This document shows, piece by piece, positions 1 through 8,576 of a stretch of DNA of 64,000 nucleotides. Every line of letters starts with the position of its first letter. The first letter of the stretch is position 1. Location: contig NZ_CP017942.1 in the NCBI RefSeq assembly GCF_002764115.1, positions 443,001-507,000 of the forward strand, given 5' to 3'. This DNA is from Phyllobacterium zundukense. GTDB lineage: Bacteria > Pseudomonadota > Alphaproteobacteria > Rhizobiales > Rhizobiaceae. Position numbers and translations under genes: made by a program. The notes under the pieces were generated by a model. The model ran no database searches. It was not told the origin of the DNA and saw only the letters and a program-made list of their open reading frames with translations.

Positions 1-85
1 TGATGATGAGCATGTCCGACAGTAGCGCGCCAAGCTGCGGCTCCAGATTCTTGTCTTTGAGAAACAATCCAACAATGCCGCACAT
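1..85 (-). CDS. glxB: Class II glutamine amidotransferase, GlxB-like (5' end only)
   Basis: The minus strand reads MCGIVGLFLKDKNLEPQLG from position 85 and leaves the window. The Met-Cys-Gly-Ile-Val start is the N-terminal nucleophile signature of class II glutamine amidotransferases, in which Met is removed and Cys2 becomes catalytic. The following residues resemble GlxB, the amidotransferase-like subunit of the rhizobial glxBCD-glnT cluster (glutamate-synthase-like proteins next to glutamine synthetase III). An in-frame ATG lies 27 bases upstream, but the start that exposes Cys2 is preferred. Only 28 codons are visible, so the assignment rests on the terminus plus the neighbouring GlxA-type regulator. 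Confidence 0.72.
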   Translation of the reverse strand, partial: MCGIVGLFLKDKNLEPQLGALLSDMLII

Positions 86-217
86 GCCGAGGAGACCTTC
101 CGAAAAAATCATCTATCGGACTGCTAACAGTTCTGATTTATAATTTCAACTGTCACGAATAAAATTTTCCTCTTAAGCAAGATATCAGCGCGAGAGACAC
201 CTGCTTGAAGGCCATCT

Positions 218-871
218 TTAGCGATGCTGCGGATAGCAAATGATTGACAGGTACCGGCTGGGCAGCGTCACCAGAATCTCGGGACCGTGAGGAGCGTCCG
301 CATCGAAGAACAGGCTGTCGCCGGGCTGCATGGTAAACAGCTGGTCGGCGTGACGATAGACCACCTCGCCTTCGAGCATATAAAGGAATTCCATGCCTTC
401 ATGCTGAAACGTCGGGAAAACGTCGGAACCGGTCGTGAGCGTGATCAGATAGGGCTCCACGACGACACCGCTTGAATTGTTGTCGATGTGGCCGAGCAGA
501 TTGTACTGATGGCCCGCACGGGTGCCGCGACGCTCCAGTTCAACCCCCTCGCCCGCCTTGACGAATACGGCGTTGCGCGGCTCCTCAAATCGGCGGAAGA
601 ACGCGGTCACAGGCACTCCCAGCGCCTTGGAGAGAGATTGAAGCGTCGTAAGCGAAGGCGAGATGTTGCCGTTCTCGATTTTTGACAGCATCCCCAACGA
701 AAGGCCGGTAGCCGAGGCAAGATCTGCACCTGTGATTCCAAGCTTCTTGCGGAAGGCGCGAACCTCGTGCCCGATTGCGATCTCGAGATTGTTGACTTTC
801 GGCTCGCGCAACGCATGCGGATCTTGTGATAAAACGGGCTTGCCGGGCTCTGACATTGCTTTTTGCTTCAT
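218..871 (-). CDS. XRE-family transcriptional regulator with C-terminal cupin domain
   Basis: 217 residues from the ATG at 871; a longer open frame extends upstream but would run into glxA, and this start has a purine-rich GAGAGAG stretch upstream. Residues about 30-85 form an XRE helix-turn-helix (RKKLGITGADLASATGLSLG followed by MLSKIENG). Residues about 115-215 form a small cupin (HEGMEFLYMLEGEV, then QPGDSLFFDADAPHGPE). This family commonly controls amine and amino-acid catabolism, with the cupin sensing a small ligand or a metal. It lies between glxB and glxA on the same strand, so it probably regulates the glx genes; the ligand is unknown. Confidence 0.88.
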   Translation of the reverse strand: MKQKAMSEPGKPVLSQDPHALREPKVNNLEIAIGHEVRAFRKKLGITGADLASATGLSLGMLSKIENGNISPSLTTLQSLSKALGVPVTAFFRRFEEPRNAVFVKAGEGVELERRGTRAGHQYNLLGHIDNNSSGVVVEPYLITLTTGSDVFPTFQHEGMEFLYMLEGEVVYRHADQLFTMQPGDSLFFDADAPHGPEILVTLPSRYLSIICYPQHR

Positions 872-965
872 AGGCCAAATCACTCTCTCGGCTGTTGTCT
901 CTATTGTCCAAGCTCTATCCTGAGAGTGAACATTTCTCAACTCCTGAGAAATTTGAACCCCATGA

Positions 966-1928
966 TTATACTGCAATCCTCGCCTCTCGAGGAGATTGAT
1001 TGTACGTTTCGCGATAGGAGCGGGAGAAATGGCCCGCACTTGAAAAGCCGGTTGCAAAGGCAATCTCCGCGACGGAAAGCGGGCTCTGCTGCAGTAGACG
1101 CCGCGCATGATCGAGTCTCAGCCGGCGATACTCGGTCAAAAATGTCGAGCGCATATGATCGCGAAAGAGCCGATCCAGATGGCGCGGCGTCATTCCGGCA
1201 AAACGCGCCATTGCGCTGCGATTGAGGGGTCTTTCGATTGTGGTCTCCATTTTCTCGAGCACGCCGAGCAAGGCAGGATGATGAACGCCGTAGCGTTCCG
1301 CGAGAGAGCCACGTTGGGGCCCCGCCGGTTCGCCCACTACCGTGTGCAGATACCAGTCGCTGACGCGGCGCGCGAAGTCGGCTCCCATGCGCTCTGCGAT
1401 CATGGCATGCATCATGTCGAGGGGAGCGATACCGCCGCCACAGGTAATACGATCGCCATCGATCACATAACGGGCCTGAACCGGCTGAAGCGCCGGAAAG
1501 GCTTCCATCAACGCTGGCGCATGTTCCCAATGGATCGTAAAACGGCGGCCCTGCAAAAGCCCGGCTGCCGCCAAAAGATAGGGGCCACCCGATATACCAC
1601 CGATCCGCACGCCTTCGCGGGCAAGCTGACGCAAGGCAACATGCACCGGCGGCTCTTGCCACTGCGGCGGACCACCGCCCGCACAGACGAAGACAGAGTG
1701 CAAAGCGCCGGTTCGTTGCGAAAGAGGGCGTGCTGGCACGATGGCGCCGGACGACGCCGTGACCGGTTGTCCGCTGGAACTGAATGTGTGAAGCCGGTAG
1801 AGCTCCCTGCCTGCCAGAAGGTTGGCAGCCCGAAGCGGTTCGGTTGCAGATGCATAGGACATGAGCGCGAAGCCGGGCAGAAGTATGAACCCGACCTCCT
1901 GAACATGCCTGTCTTTTTCACGGACCAT
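966..1928 (-). CDS. glxA: GlxA-family AraC-type regulator with DJ-1/PfpI-like N-terminal domain
   Basis: 320 residues. The first ~190 form a DJ-1/PfpI (class I amidotransferase-like) ligand domain (VGFILLPGFALMSYASATEP, then ISGGPYLLAAAGLL in place of the catalytic nucleophile elbow). Residues about 215-315 carry the two AraC helix-turn-helix motifs (MARFAGMTPRHLDRLFRDHM and SVAEIAFATGFSSAGHFSRS). Regulators of this architecture control glycine betaine, choline, carnitine and sarcosine catabolism (GbdR and SouR are examples), and the gene is divergent from the sarcosine oxidase operon. I infer that it activates sox, glx or both. The start at 1928 is the first ATG after the divergent spacer. 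Confidence 0.85.
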   Translation of the reverse strand: MVREKDRHVQEVGFILLPGFALMSYASATEPLRAANLLAGRELYRLHTFSSSGQPVTASSGAIVPARPLSQRTGALHSVFVCAGGGPPQWQEPPVHVALRQLAREGVRIGGISGGPYLLAAAGLLQGRRFTIHWEHAPALMEAFPALQPVQARYVIDGDRITCGGGIAPLDMMHAMIAERMGADFARRVSDWYLHTVVGEPAGPQRGSLAERYGVHHPALLGVLEKMETTIERPLNRSAMARFAGMTPRHLDRLFRDHMRSTFLTEYRRLRLDHARRLLQQSPLSVAEIAFATGFSSAGHFSRSYRETYNQSPREARIAV

Positions 1929-2114
1929 GTCCTATTTATACAAGTTATCGTCTTCTACATGCAAGATTAAATCCCATGATTTGCAATGATGCGCGTTGTG
2001 ATCCTCCGCCCTCCTCCCGAATGGGTGCAAGGCACGCAACAGTCAAACAGCCAATGGCCATTGAGCGGAGCATGCTCTCGATAGGGTCATGTGCGAACAG
2101 CGGATTTTGTTGTC
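1929..2114. promoter_or_regulatory. Divergent spacer between glxA and the sox operon
   Basis: 186 bases separate the two opposed starts, so the promoters for both units must lie here. I see AT-rich patches next to the glxA start but no clear -35/-10 pair and no convincing AraC-type direct repeat. Confidence 0.35.
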
Positions 2115-3365
2115 ATGCGCTATTCTGCCCTTTCGGTCTTTCTCAATGGTTTGCGTGGCAACAAGGCATGGAAACCGGCGTGGCGAAGTCCGTCTCCGAA
2201 ATCGCATTACGACGTTGTCATAGTCGGCGGGGGAGGACACGGGCTGGCGACAGCCTATTATCTGGCCAAGGAATTTGGCATTGCCAACGTGGCTGTATTG
2301 GAAAAGGGCTGGCTCGGCTCCGGCAATATCGGCCGCAATACCACCATCATTCGTTCCAACTATCTGTTGACCGGCAACAACCCCTTCTACGAATTTTCTA
2401 TGAAGCTCTGGGAAGGCTTGGAGCAGGATTTCAATTTCAACGCCATGGTTTCGCAACGGGGCGTGTTGAACCTTTATCATTCGGACGCTCAGCGGGACAC
2501 CTATATGCGGCGTGGCAATGCCATGCGAATGCACGGCGTCGATGCGGAGCTTCTCGACCGCGAGGCGGTGCGCAAAATGCTGCCTTTTCTTGACTACGGC
2601 AATGCGCGCTTTCCTATACAGGGCGGTTTGCTTCAGCGGCGTGGCGGAACCGTGCGCCATGATGCGGTTGCGTGGGGCTATGCGCGAGGCGCCGATAGCA
2701 GAGGCGTCGACATCATCCAGAATTGCGAAGTAACCGGCATTCGTCGCGAAAATGGCCGCGTGACCGGCGTGGAGACCAGCCAAGGCTTTATCGGTTGCGG
2801 AAAGATTGCACTGGCAGCAGCGGGCAATTCGACCGTCGTTGCCGATATGGCAGGTCTGCGCCTTCCCATTGAGAGTCACGTCCTTCAGGCCTTCGTGTCG
2901 GAAGGATTGAAGCCGTTCATCGACAATGTCGTCACCTTCGGCGCCGGGCATTTTTACGTCTCGCAGTCCGACAAGGGCGGGCTTGTCTTCGGCGGCGATA
3001 TTGACGGCTACAACTCCTATGCGCAGCGCGGCAATCTGGCGACCGTTGAGCACGTTGCCGAAGCGGGCGTCGCGATGATCCCGTCCCTCTCCCGTGTACG
3101 TGTCTTGCGTTCCTGGGGCGGTGTCATGGATATGAGCATGGACGGTTCGCCCATTATCGACCGCACCCACATCGACAATCTCTATCTGAATGCCGGTTGG
3201 TGCTATGGCGGCTTCAAGGCAACGCCGGCTTCGGGCTTCTGCTTCGCCCATCTGATAGCCAGGGAGGAACCCCATGATACCGCCCGCGCCTTCCGGCTGG
3301 ACCGTTTCGCCCGGGGTTTCCTGCTTGATGAAAAGGCCGTCGGTGCCCAGCCCAATCTCCATTGA
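2115..3365 (+). CDS. soxB: Sarcosine oxidase subunit beta
   Basis: 416 residues from the ATG at 2115 (MRYSALSVFLNGLRG), the family's usual N-terminus and length; an earlier ATG adds eight unlikely residues. The DAO-type FAD fold begins at about residue 33 with DVVIVGGGGHGLATAYYLAK. The ARRHD-like stretch GSGNIGRNTTIIRSNY and the end CYGGFKATPASG match SoxB, which carries the non-covalent FAD and the covalent FMN site and oxidises sarcosine to glycine. It is the first gene of soxBDAG and lies divergent from glxA. The product acts in the cytosol as part of an alpha-beta-gamma-delta heterotetramer. Confidence 0.95.
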   Translation: MRYSALSVFLNGLRGNKAWKPAWRSPSPKSHYDVVIVGGGGHGLATAYYLAKEFGIANVAVLEKGWLGSGNIGRNTTIIRSNYLLTGNNPFYEFSMKLWEGLEQDFNFNAMVSQRGVLNLYHSDAQRDTYMRRGNAMRMHGVDAELLDREAVRKMLPFLDYGNARFPIQGGLLQRRGGTVRHDAVAWGYARGADSRGVDIIQNCEVTGIRRENGRVTGVETSQGFIGCGKIALAAAGNSTVVADMAGLRLPIESHVLQAFVSEGLKPFIDNVVTFGAGHFYVSQSDKGGLVFGGDIDGYNSYAQRGNLATVEHVAEAGVAMIPSLSRVRVLRSWGGVMDMSMDGSPIIDRTHIDNLYLNAGWCYGGFKATPASGFCFAHLIAREEPHDTARAFRLDRFARGFLLDEKAVGAQPNLH

Positions 3366-3378
3366 GGATATCTGAACG

Positions 3379-3651
3379 ATGGCAAGTCTCATCTCCTGCC
3401 CGCATTGCGGACCACGTCCCAAAGAAGAATTCACCATTCGCGGCGATGCCAATCTGGTGCGTCCGGCACCTGATGCAGGTGACGAGACCTGGTATGCTTA
3501 TGTCTACCTGCGGGACAACCCAAAGGGACCTCACCGCGAATACTGGCACCACACCTCCGGCTGCCGAAGATGGCTGGTGGTTGAGCGCGATACCGTCACT
3601 CATGTCGTGCGGGACGTATCAGACGCTGCCATCGAAGGAGTACAGCGTTGA
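3379..3651 (+). CDS. soxD: Sarcosine oxidase subunit delta
   Basis: 90 residues, the normal size for SoxD. The zinc-binding pattern is visible: CPHCGPRPKEEF at the N-terminus (Cys7, Cys10), His58 and Cys62 in HHTSGCRRW. The subunit is structural, holding zinc in the heterotetramer. It lies 13 bases after soxB and overlaps soxA by four bases (TTGA), indicating translational coupling. Confidence 0.94.
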   Translation: MASLISCPHCGPRPKEEFTIRGDANLVRPAPDAGDETWYAYVYLRDNPKGPHREYWHHTSGCRRWLVVERDTVTHVVRDVSDAAIEGVQR

Positions 3652-6605
3652 CATCGTTCCGTCTTCCGCAGGGCGGGCGCATCGATCGCGCGAAACCGCT
3701 TGATTTCACCTTTGACGGCAAGTCCATGCAAGGCTGTGCTGGCGATACGCTTGCCTCGGCACTGCTGGCAAGCGGCAGGCAGCTTGTCGGACGCAGTTTC
3801 AAATACCACAGACCCCGCGGGATACTGACGACGGGCGCAGCCGAACCCAATGCGCTTGTCACCGTTGGAACGGGGGGAAGAACCGAACCTAACACACGTG
3901 CGACGACACAGGAGCTTTACCAGGGTCTGGAAGCACGAAGCCAGAACCGTTGGCCGTCGCTAGATTTCGACATAGGCGCGGTTAACGGCCTGTTGTCGCC
4001 CTTCCTTAGCGCCGGATTTTACTACAAGACCTTTATGTGGCCCGCCGGCTTCTGGGAGAAAATCTACGAACCATTGATCCGCAAGGCTGCGGGTCTTGGC
4101 CGCGCCGCCTATGAAAAGGACCCGGACACCTACGAGAAATCATGGGGTCATTGCGATTTGCTGGTGATTGGCGCGGGTCCCACCGGGCTTGCCGCCGCAT
4201 TGACCGCAGGGCGCGCCGGAGCCCGTGTCATTCTCGTCGATGAAGGTTTCGAACTGGGCGGCTCTCTTTTGCACGAAACGGCGTCAATTGGTGAAAAGAC
4301 GGCCGGCGAACTTACGCAGAACATCCTTGCTGAGCTTGGGAGTCTTCCAAATGTCAGCCTTCTACCCCGGACGACCATATTCGGCTGGTATGACAGCAAT
4401 GTCTTCGGCGCCGTCGAAAGAGTGCAGAAACATCTTCGCACCATCGACGCAAATCGCCCGGTCGAACGGCTTTGGCGTATCGCCGCGAAACACGCCATTC
4501 TGGCCACCGGCGCAGAGGAAAGACCGCTGGTGTTCGGCGGCAATGATATACCGGGTGTTATGCTGGCCGGAGCAATGCGTTCCTATCTCAACCGCCATGC
4601 CATAGCGCCGGGCAAACGCACGGTCATCTTCACCAATGGCCCGGCAGGATACCGGACTGCGGCGGACCTCGAAGCCAAAGGGCTCGACGTCGCGGCAATC
4701 ATCGACAGTCGCAACGATGTTTCGATAGTCTGGGGCGGAAAAGCACGAGTCATAGCCGGCGCTGTCGTCAGCGATGCACATGGTGCCAAGCTTGTCACGG
4801 GAGTGACGATATCAAGCAACGGTGCATCAGAGCGGATAGCGGCCGATGCACTCGCCATGTCCGGCGGCTGGAGTCCTGTTATTCATCTCGCCTGCCATCG
4901 CGGCGCCAAACCGCAATGGTCGGATGCGAGGTCAGCTTTTCTTGCGCCCGCAGAACAGGACGGGCTGACAATCGCGGGCTCCGCTGCCGGTATGGAAATC
5001 CTTCAGGCCTGTCTCGGCGATGGGGCGGGGAAAGCACATACTATCCTTGGAAGGTTGGGGTTTGCGAGTACTGCACCCGCTTTCGCCTTCGAAAGGGACG
5101 AGCACAGCGATGGCAAACCGCTGTGGTCCGTCCCCAGTTCCAAGGGCAAAGCCTTCGTCGACTTCCAGAACGACGTACATCTCAACGATCTCCATCTTGC
5201 TGTTCGAGAAGGTTATGGACATGTGGAGCTAGCCAAGCGCTACACGACCAGTGGCATGGCGACCGATCAGGGCAAGTTATCCAATGTTAACGCGATCGGT
5301 ATTTTGGCGGAAACCCGTGGCATATCTCCGGGCAACGTCGGCACCACCACATTCCGTCCGTTCTATACGCCAGTTTCTTTCGGCGCTCTGACTGGCGCAC
5401 ATCGTGGCACGCATTTTCAGCCGGTACGCAAATCGCCTTTGCATGAATGGGCGCAAAAAAATGGGGCGATCTTCGTTGAGGCTGGTCTCTGGTACCGTTC
5501 GGCATGGTTTGCGCGCGAAGGCGAAAAGACCTGGCGGGAAAGCGTCGACAGGGAGGTCTTGAACGTCAGGCAAAATGTCGGGCTTTGCGACGTTTCGACC
5601 TTGGGCAAGATCGAGATTTTCGGCAAGGATGCGGCCGAGTTTCTCAACCTGATTTATTGCAATGCCTTTCTGAAACTGCCAGTCGGAAAAGCGCGCTATG
5701 GCCTGATGTTGCGCGAGGACGGCTTCATCTATGACGATGGAACCACTAGCCGTCTCAGCGAAAACCGATTCTTCATGACCACCACGACGGCCTACGCGGC
5801 GGGCGTGATGACCCACCTCGAATTCTGTTCTCAGGTGCTCTGGCCGGAGCTGCATGTGCAGATGGCGTCAGTGACAGACCAATGGGCGCAGATGGCAATC
5901 GCCGGGCCAAAATCGCGCGGGATTCTCCAGGCGATTGTTGTCGACGACATTTCGGATGCGGCCTTCCCTTTTCTCGCGGCAAGGGAGGTGACACTTTTCG
6001 GCGGCCAGCTGAAGGGTCGCCTGTTCCGCATTTCCTTCTCCGGCGAGCTGGCGTTTGAACTCGCGGTACCCGCGGGTTACGGACAATCTGTAGCCGACGC
6101 GATCATGCAGGTTGGTGCTGCGCATGGCATCGCTCCCTACGGCACCGAAGCGCTGGGTGTACTGCGTATTGAAAAGGGTCATGTCACCCATTCCGAAATT
6201 AATGGCACTGTTACACCTGGCGACCTTGGTTTCGGGCGGATGGTCTCCAAGGCAAAACCGGACTTTATCGGCAAGGCAATGCTGGAGCGTGAGGGATTGC
6301 AATCGCCGGATCGGCTCCAGCTCGTTGGCGTCAAGCCTATCGATCCCAAGGAAACATTTCGCACCGGTGCGCATATTCTGGCGAACGCCGCGCCCCCATC
6401 ACTCGAAAACGATCAGGGCTATGTCACATCAAGCTGCTTTTCCCCCAATCTCGAGCACACGATCGGACTGGCTCTCGTGAAGCGGGGGCCAGAGCGCTTG
6501 GGAGAAACTGTCACCGTATGGAACGGCCTCAAGAATGAGTTCACCAAGGCCATGCTATGCAGCCCGGTCTTTGTTGATCCGCAGAACGAGAAGCTTCATG
6601 CGTGA
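3648..6605 (+). CDS. soxA: Sarcosine oxidase subunit alpha
   Basis: 985 residues starting with TTG at 3648, preceded by AAGGAG and overlapping the soxD stop. The N-terminal ~100 residues are the ferredoxin-like region (TFDGKSMQGCAGDTLASALL). A dinucleotide-binding motif follows at about residue 169 (LLVIGAGPTGLAAALTAGRA), and from about residue 600 comes a GcvT-like aminomethyltransferase domain (MAIAGPKSRGIL). This subunit binds NAD and tetrahydrofolate and traps the methyl-derived formaldehyde as 5,10-methylene-THF. Length and domain order are typical. No purU, glyA or folD gene follows here, although they often accompany sox. Confidence 0.95.
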   Translation: MTSFRLPQGGRIDRAKPLDFTFDGKSMQGCAGDTLASALLASGRQLVGRSFKYHRPRGILTTGAAEPNALVTVGTGGRTEPNTRATTQELYQGLEARSQNRWPSLDFDIGAVNGLLSPFLSAGFYYKTFMWPAGFWEKIYEPLIRKAAGLGRAAYEKDPDTYEKSWGHCDLLVIGAGPTGLAAALTAGRAGARVILVDEGFELGGSLLHETASIGEKTAGELTQNILAELGSLPNVSLLPRTTIFGWYDSNVFGAVERVQKHLRTIDANRPVERLWRIAAKHAILATGAEERPLVFGGNDIPGVMLAGAMRSYLNRHAIAPGKRTVIFTNGPAGYRTAADLEAKGLDVAAIIDSRNDVSIVWGGKARVIAGAVVSDAHGAKLVTGVTISSNGASERIAADALAMSGGWSPVIHLACHRGAKPQWSDARSAFLAPAEQDGLTIAGSAAGMEILQACLGDGAGKAHTILGRLGFASTAPAFAFERDEHSDGKPLWSVPSSKGKAFVDFQNDVHLNDLHLAVREGYGHVELAKRYTTSGMATDQGKLSNVNAIGILAETRGISPGNVGTTTFRPFYTPVSFGALTGAHRGTHFQPVRKSPLHEWAQKNGAIFVEAGLWYRSAWFAREGEKTWRESVDREVLNVRQNVGLCDVSTLGKIEIFGKDAAEFLNLIYCNAFLKLPVGKARYGLMLREDGFIYDDGTTSRLSENRFFMTTTTAYAAGVMTHLEFCSQVLWPELHVQMASVTDQWAQMAIAGPKSRGILQAIVVDDISDAAFPFLAAREVTLFGGQLKGRLFRISFSGELAFELAVPAGYGQSVADAIMQVGAAHGIAPYGTEALGVLRIEKGHVTHSEINGTVTPGDLGFGRMVSKAKPDFIGKAMLEREGLQSPDRLQLVGVKPIDPKETFRTGAHILANAAPPSLENDQGYVTSSCFSPNLEHTIGLALVKRGPERLGETVTVWNGLKNEFTKAMLCSPVFVDPQNEKLHA

Positions 6606-7134
6606 TTTCCCGCTTTTCCCTCGCGCCGCCCTCACGTCCGCTCGAGCCACGCGATTTGGCGCGTCCTTGATATTGCAGCCTTTACCGGAAGGTCATGTGC
6701 TACAGGTCTTCAGTGCAAAGGGCATGGCCGATATTCGCTCCTCGCTGTTCGAGATCAGCGATGGCACTACCCATGCCGTTCGTGCCGCTAGTCCGGGGCA
6801 GTGGTTTGTTGTCGGTGACCGTCCGCTTTCCGCGCAGGAATTCTTGACGATTGAATCAAGGCTTGAAGGCAGGGCCGTTCTTGTGGATCAGAGTCATGGC
6901 CGGGTCAGAATCGGTGTCAGCGGCAGCGGCGCAGAAGCCCTTCTAGCAAAGGGCACAGCTGTTGACGTCGAGGAGCGATCCTTCAAAGCCGGTCAGACGG
7001 CTATGACACTTGTCGGACACATCTCTGTACACCTTACACGCGTCGCCCCCGACGGATTTGAAATCCTCGTCTTGCGGAGTTTTGCCGAAGATCTTTGGAA
7101 CGATCTCAACCGCATGAGCGTAGAGTTTAACTGA
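6598..7134 (+). CDS. soxG: Sarcosine oxidase subunit gamma
   Basis: 178 residues from the ATG at 6598, overlapping the end of soxA by eight bases. It ends FAEDLWNDLNRMSVEF, typical of SoxG, and contains the GcvT-like small domain (GDRPLSAQEFLTIESRLEG). It is the last gene of soxBDAG. The role is structural: it contacts the alpha-subunit folate domain. Confidence 0.92.
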   Translation: MRDFPLFPRAALTSARATRFGASLILQPLPEGHVLQVFSAKGMADIRSSLFEISDGTTHAVRAASPGQWFVVGDRPLSAQEFLTIESRLEGRAVLVDQSHGRVRIGVSGSGAEALLAKGTAVDVEERSFKAGQTAMTLVGHISVHLTRVAPDGFEILVLRSFAEDLWNDLNRMSVEFN

Positions 7135-7160
7135 GTATTTCGAGGGCGAGGAACGGCCGC

Positions 7161-7871
7161 TCAGCGTCCGACTACACCTTCAGGCCGAGGCTCCGTCTTT
7201 TTCAGAATGGACTCTGCAATATTTCGCGCCTCTTCAATATGGTCGCGGCAGGCTTTCGCCGCGGCTTCGGGATCATTGCGCTCGATCGCCGCGAAGATTT
7301 CCCGAATCCGCGCCGGACCTGCGACGATTCGGTCGCCGGTGCTCAGCGTCATCACACGCAGTCGGGAAATGCGGCTGTTCAAACGCCGTACAATCTCCCA
7401 GGCAATATCATGTCCTCCGGTTTTGAAAATGATCTCGTAGAACTCCGTTGTCACGTCAAGGATTGTGGTTGGATCGTTCTTGCGCGACGTACGGTCGAGA
7501 TCGTTCAGCACATTTCGAAGTCTAGTCTTTGTCGCCGCGTCCACGCTGCGCGCACAATCGGCAACAGCCGCCGACTCCAACGCAGCTCGGATATCGTAGA
7601 TCTGCCGGGCATGATCCCAATCCAGCCGCGCAACGATCGGCCCCTGTTTTGGCAGCATTTCCACCAGACCCTCGGCGTCAAGGTGGCGGATAACCTCGCG
7701 AATGACCGAACGGCTTACCCCCAGCTGGTCACACAATGTCCGCTCCACGAGGCGCTGCCCCGGTTCGAACAAACCGGCGATGATTGCATCACGAAGCCGC
7801 TCGAGGGCGATCTCCCGCAAGGTTGCCGGGTGGGTGGCAATTTTCAGTGATTCCAGTCCGGTTTTTTTCAT
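7161..7871 (-). CDS. GntR-family transcriptional regulator, FCD (FadR) subfamily
   Basis: 236 residues from the ATG at 7871, which has AGAGAG upstream. Residues about 20-75 form a winged helix (ERLRDAIIAGLFEPGQRLVE, LGVSRSVIREVIRHLDAEGL). Residues about 95-225 form the all-helical FCD ligand domain with metal-type residues (YDIRAALESAAVADCA, CRDHIEEARNIAESI). It is divergent from the catabolic operon starting at 7971, with a perfect palindrome in the shared promoter. FCD regulators usually repress such operons until an acid, amine or catabolite binds. The C-terminus lies 26 bases from the soxG stop, in convergent orientation. Confidence 0.93.
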   Translation of the reverse strand: MKKTGLESLKIATHPATLREIALERLRDAIIAGLFEPGQRLVERTLCDQLGVSRSVIREVIRHLDAEGLVEMLPKQGPIVARLDWDHARQIYDIRAALESAAVADCARSVDAATKTRLRNVLNDLDRTSRKNDPTTILDVTTEFYEIIFKTGGHDIAWEIVRRLNSRISRLRVMTLSTGDRIVAGPARIREIFAAIERNDPEAAAKACRDHIEEARNIAESILKKTEPRPEGVVGR

Positions 7872-7909
7872 GATCTCTCTTAATCTGAAAAGAAGAAGCA
7901 AACAAGGTC

Positions 7910-7942
7910 TTGACACTCGGTCTTATGGTATACCATCATATG
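7910..7942 (+). promoter_or_regulatory. Promoter with GntR-type operator palindrome
   Basis: A consensus -35 (TTGACA) lies at 7910-7915, followed at 7925-7936 by the perfect 12-bp palindrome ATGGTATACCAT. The core TGGTATACCA has the form expected for FCD-type GntR operators (TGGT-x-ACCA). Its position, inside the spacer or just at the -10 region and 35 bases upstream of the first operon gene, would allow direct steric repression by the divergent GntR protein. Confidence 0.7.
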
Positions 7943-7970
7943 AGGAGACAAGAAAGCTGTTCTGGAGACG

Positions 7971-8576
7971 ATGATGACAATTCAAATCCGCAAGACTCTA
8001 CTGCAGGTGGAGTCGGTTCTTATCGAGGGTGGCAAATCCTCCTCACAGCCGTTGACGCTGTATACCGCCGCCGCGGTTGTCACGAACCCTTGGGCTGGAC
8101 GCGGATATGTCGAAGACCTCCGGCCCGAAATTCACGCTGCCGCACCGGTACTCGGTGAATTGTTGACCAAGATGATCATTGACGCCGTGGGATCAGGAGA
8201 TGCCGTCGAAGCTTACGGAAAAGCAGCTGTCGTCGGCCTGGACGGTGAATTGGAGCATGCCTCAGCGCTCATCCACACACTACGTTTCGGCAACCACTAT
8301 CGTGAAGCCGTTGGCGCAAAATCCTACCTTGCCTTCTGTAACACACGCGGCGGTGCAAACGCGCCAATCATGATCCCTCTTATGGATAAGAACGATGAAG
8401 GCCGCCGTTCGCACTATCTGACCATCCAAACCGCAATTCCCGACGCACCTACGGCAAACGAAATTGTCGTGGCGCTTGGCGCATCAGTGGGTGGGCGCCC
8501 GCACCACCGTATTGGCGACCGCTATCAGGATTTGAAGGAAATGGGCCGTGATGTTGGCAACCCTGCAGCGGTCTAG
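7971..8576 (+). CDS. AA_synth / DUF1185 family protein
   Basis: 201 residues, starting at one of two tandem ATG codons (7971 or 7974) after TCTGGAGACG. The whole protein matches the DUF1185 (Pfam AA_synth) character: LLQVESVLIEGGKSSSQP, AAAVVTNPWAGRGYVEDL, KAAVVGLDGELEHASALIHT, HRIGDRYQDLKEMGRD. The family has a variant of the Bacillus chorismate-mutase fold, and its biochemical role is not established despite the name. It is the first gene of the operon and is repeatedly found beside flavin monooxygenases, so I infer a role on an amine or heterocycle intermediate. It overlaps the next gene by 26 bases. Confidence 0.9.
   Translation: MMTIQIRKTLLQVESVLIEGGKSSSQPLTLYTAAAVVTNPWAGRGYVEDLRPEIHAAAPVLGELLTKMIIDAVGSGDAVEAYGKAAVVGLDGELEHASALIHTLRFGNHYREAVGAKSYLAFCNTRGGANAPIMIPLMDKNDEGRRSHYLTIQTAIPDAPTANEIVVALGASVGGRPHHRIGDRYQDLKEMGRDVGNPAAV

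Noticed and set aside
128..152. Inverted CAGTT/AACTG with AT-rich centre upstream of glxB as an XRE operator
   Set aside because: The arms are only five bases and such pairs are frequent by chance in AT-rich DNA.
2043..3452. Long minus-strand open frame opposite soxB
   Set aside because: Shadow of the high-GC soxB gene; no family signature and no RBS.
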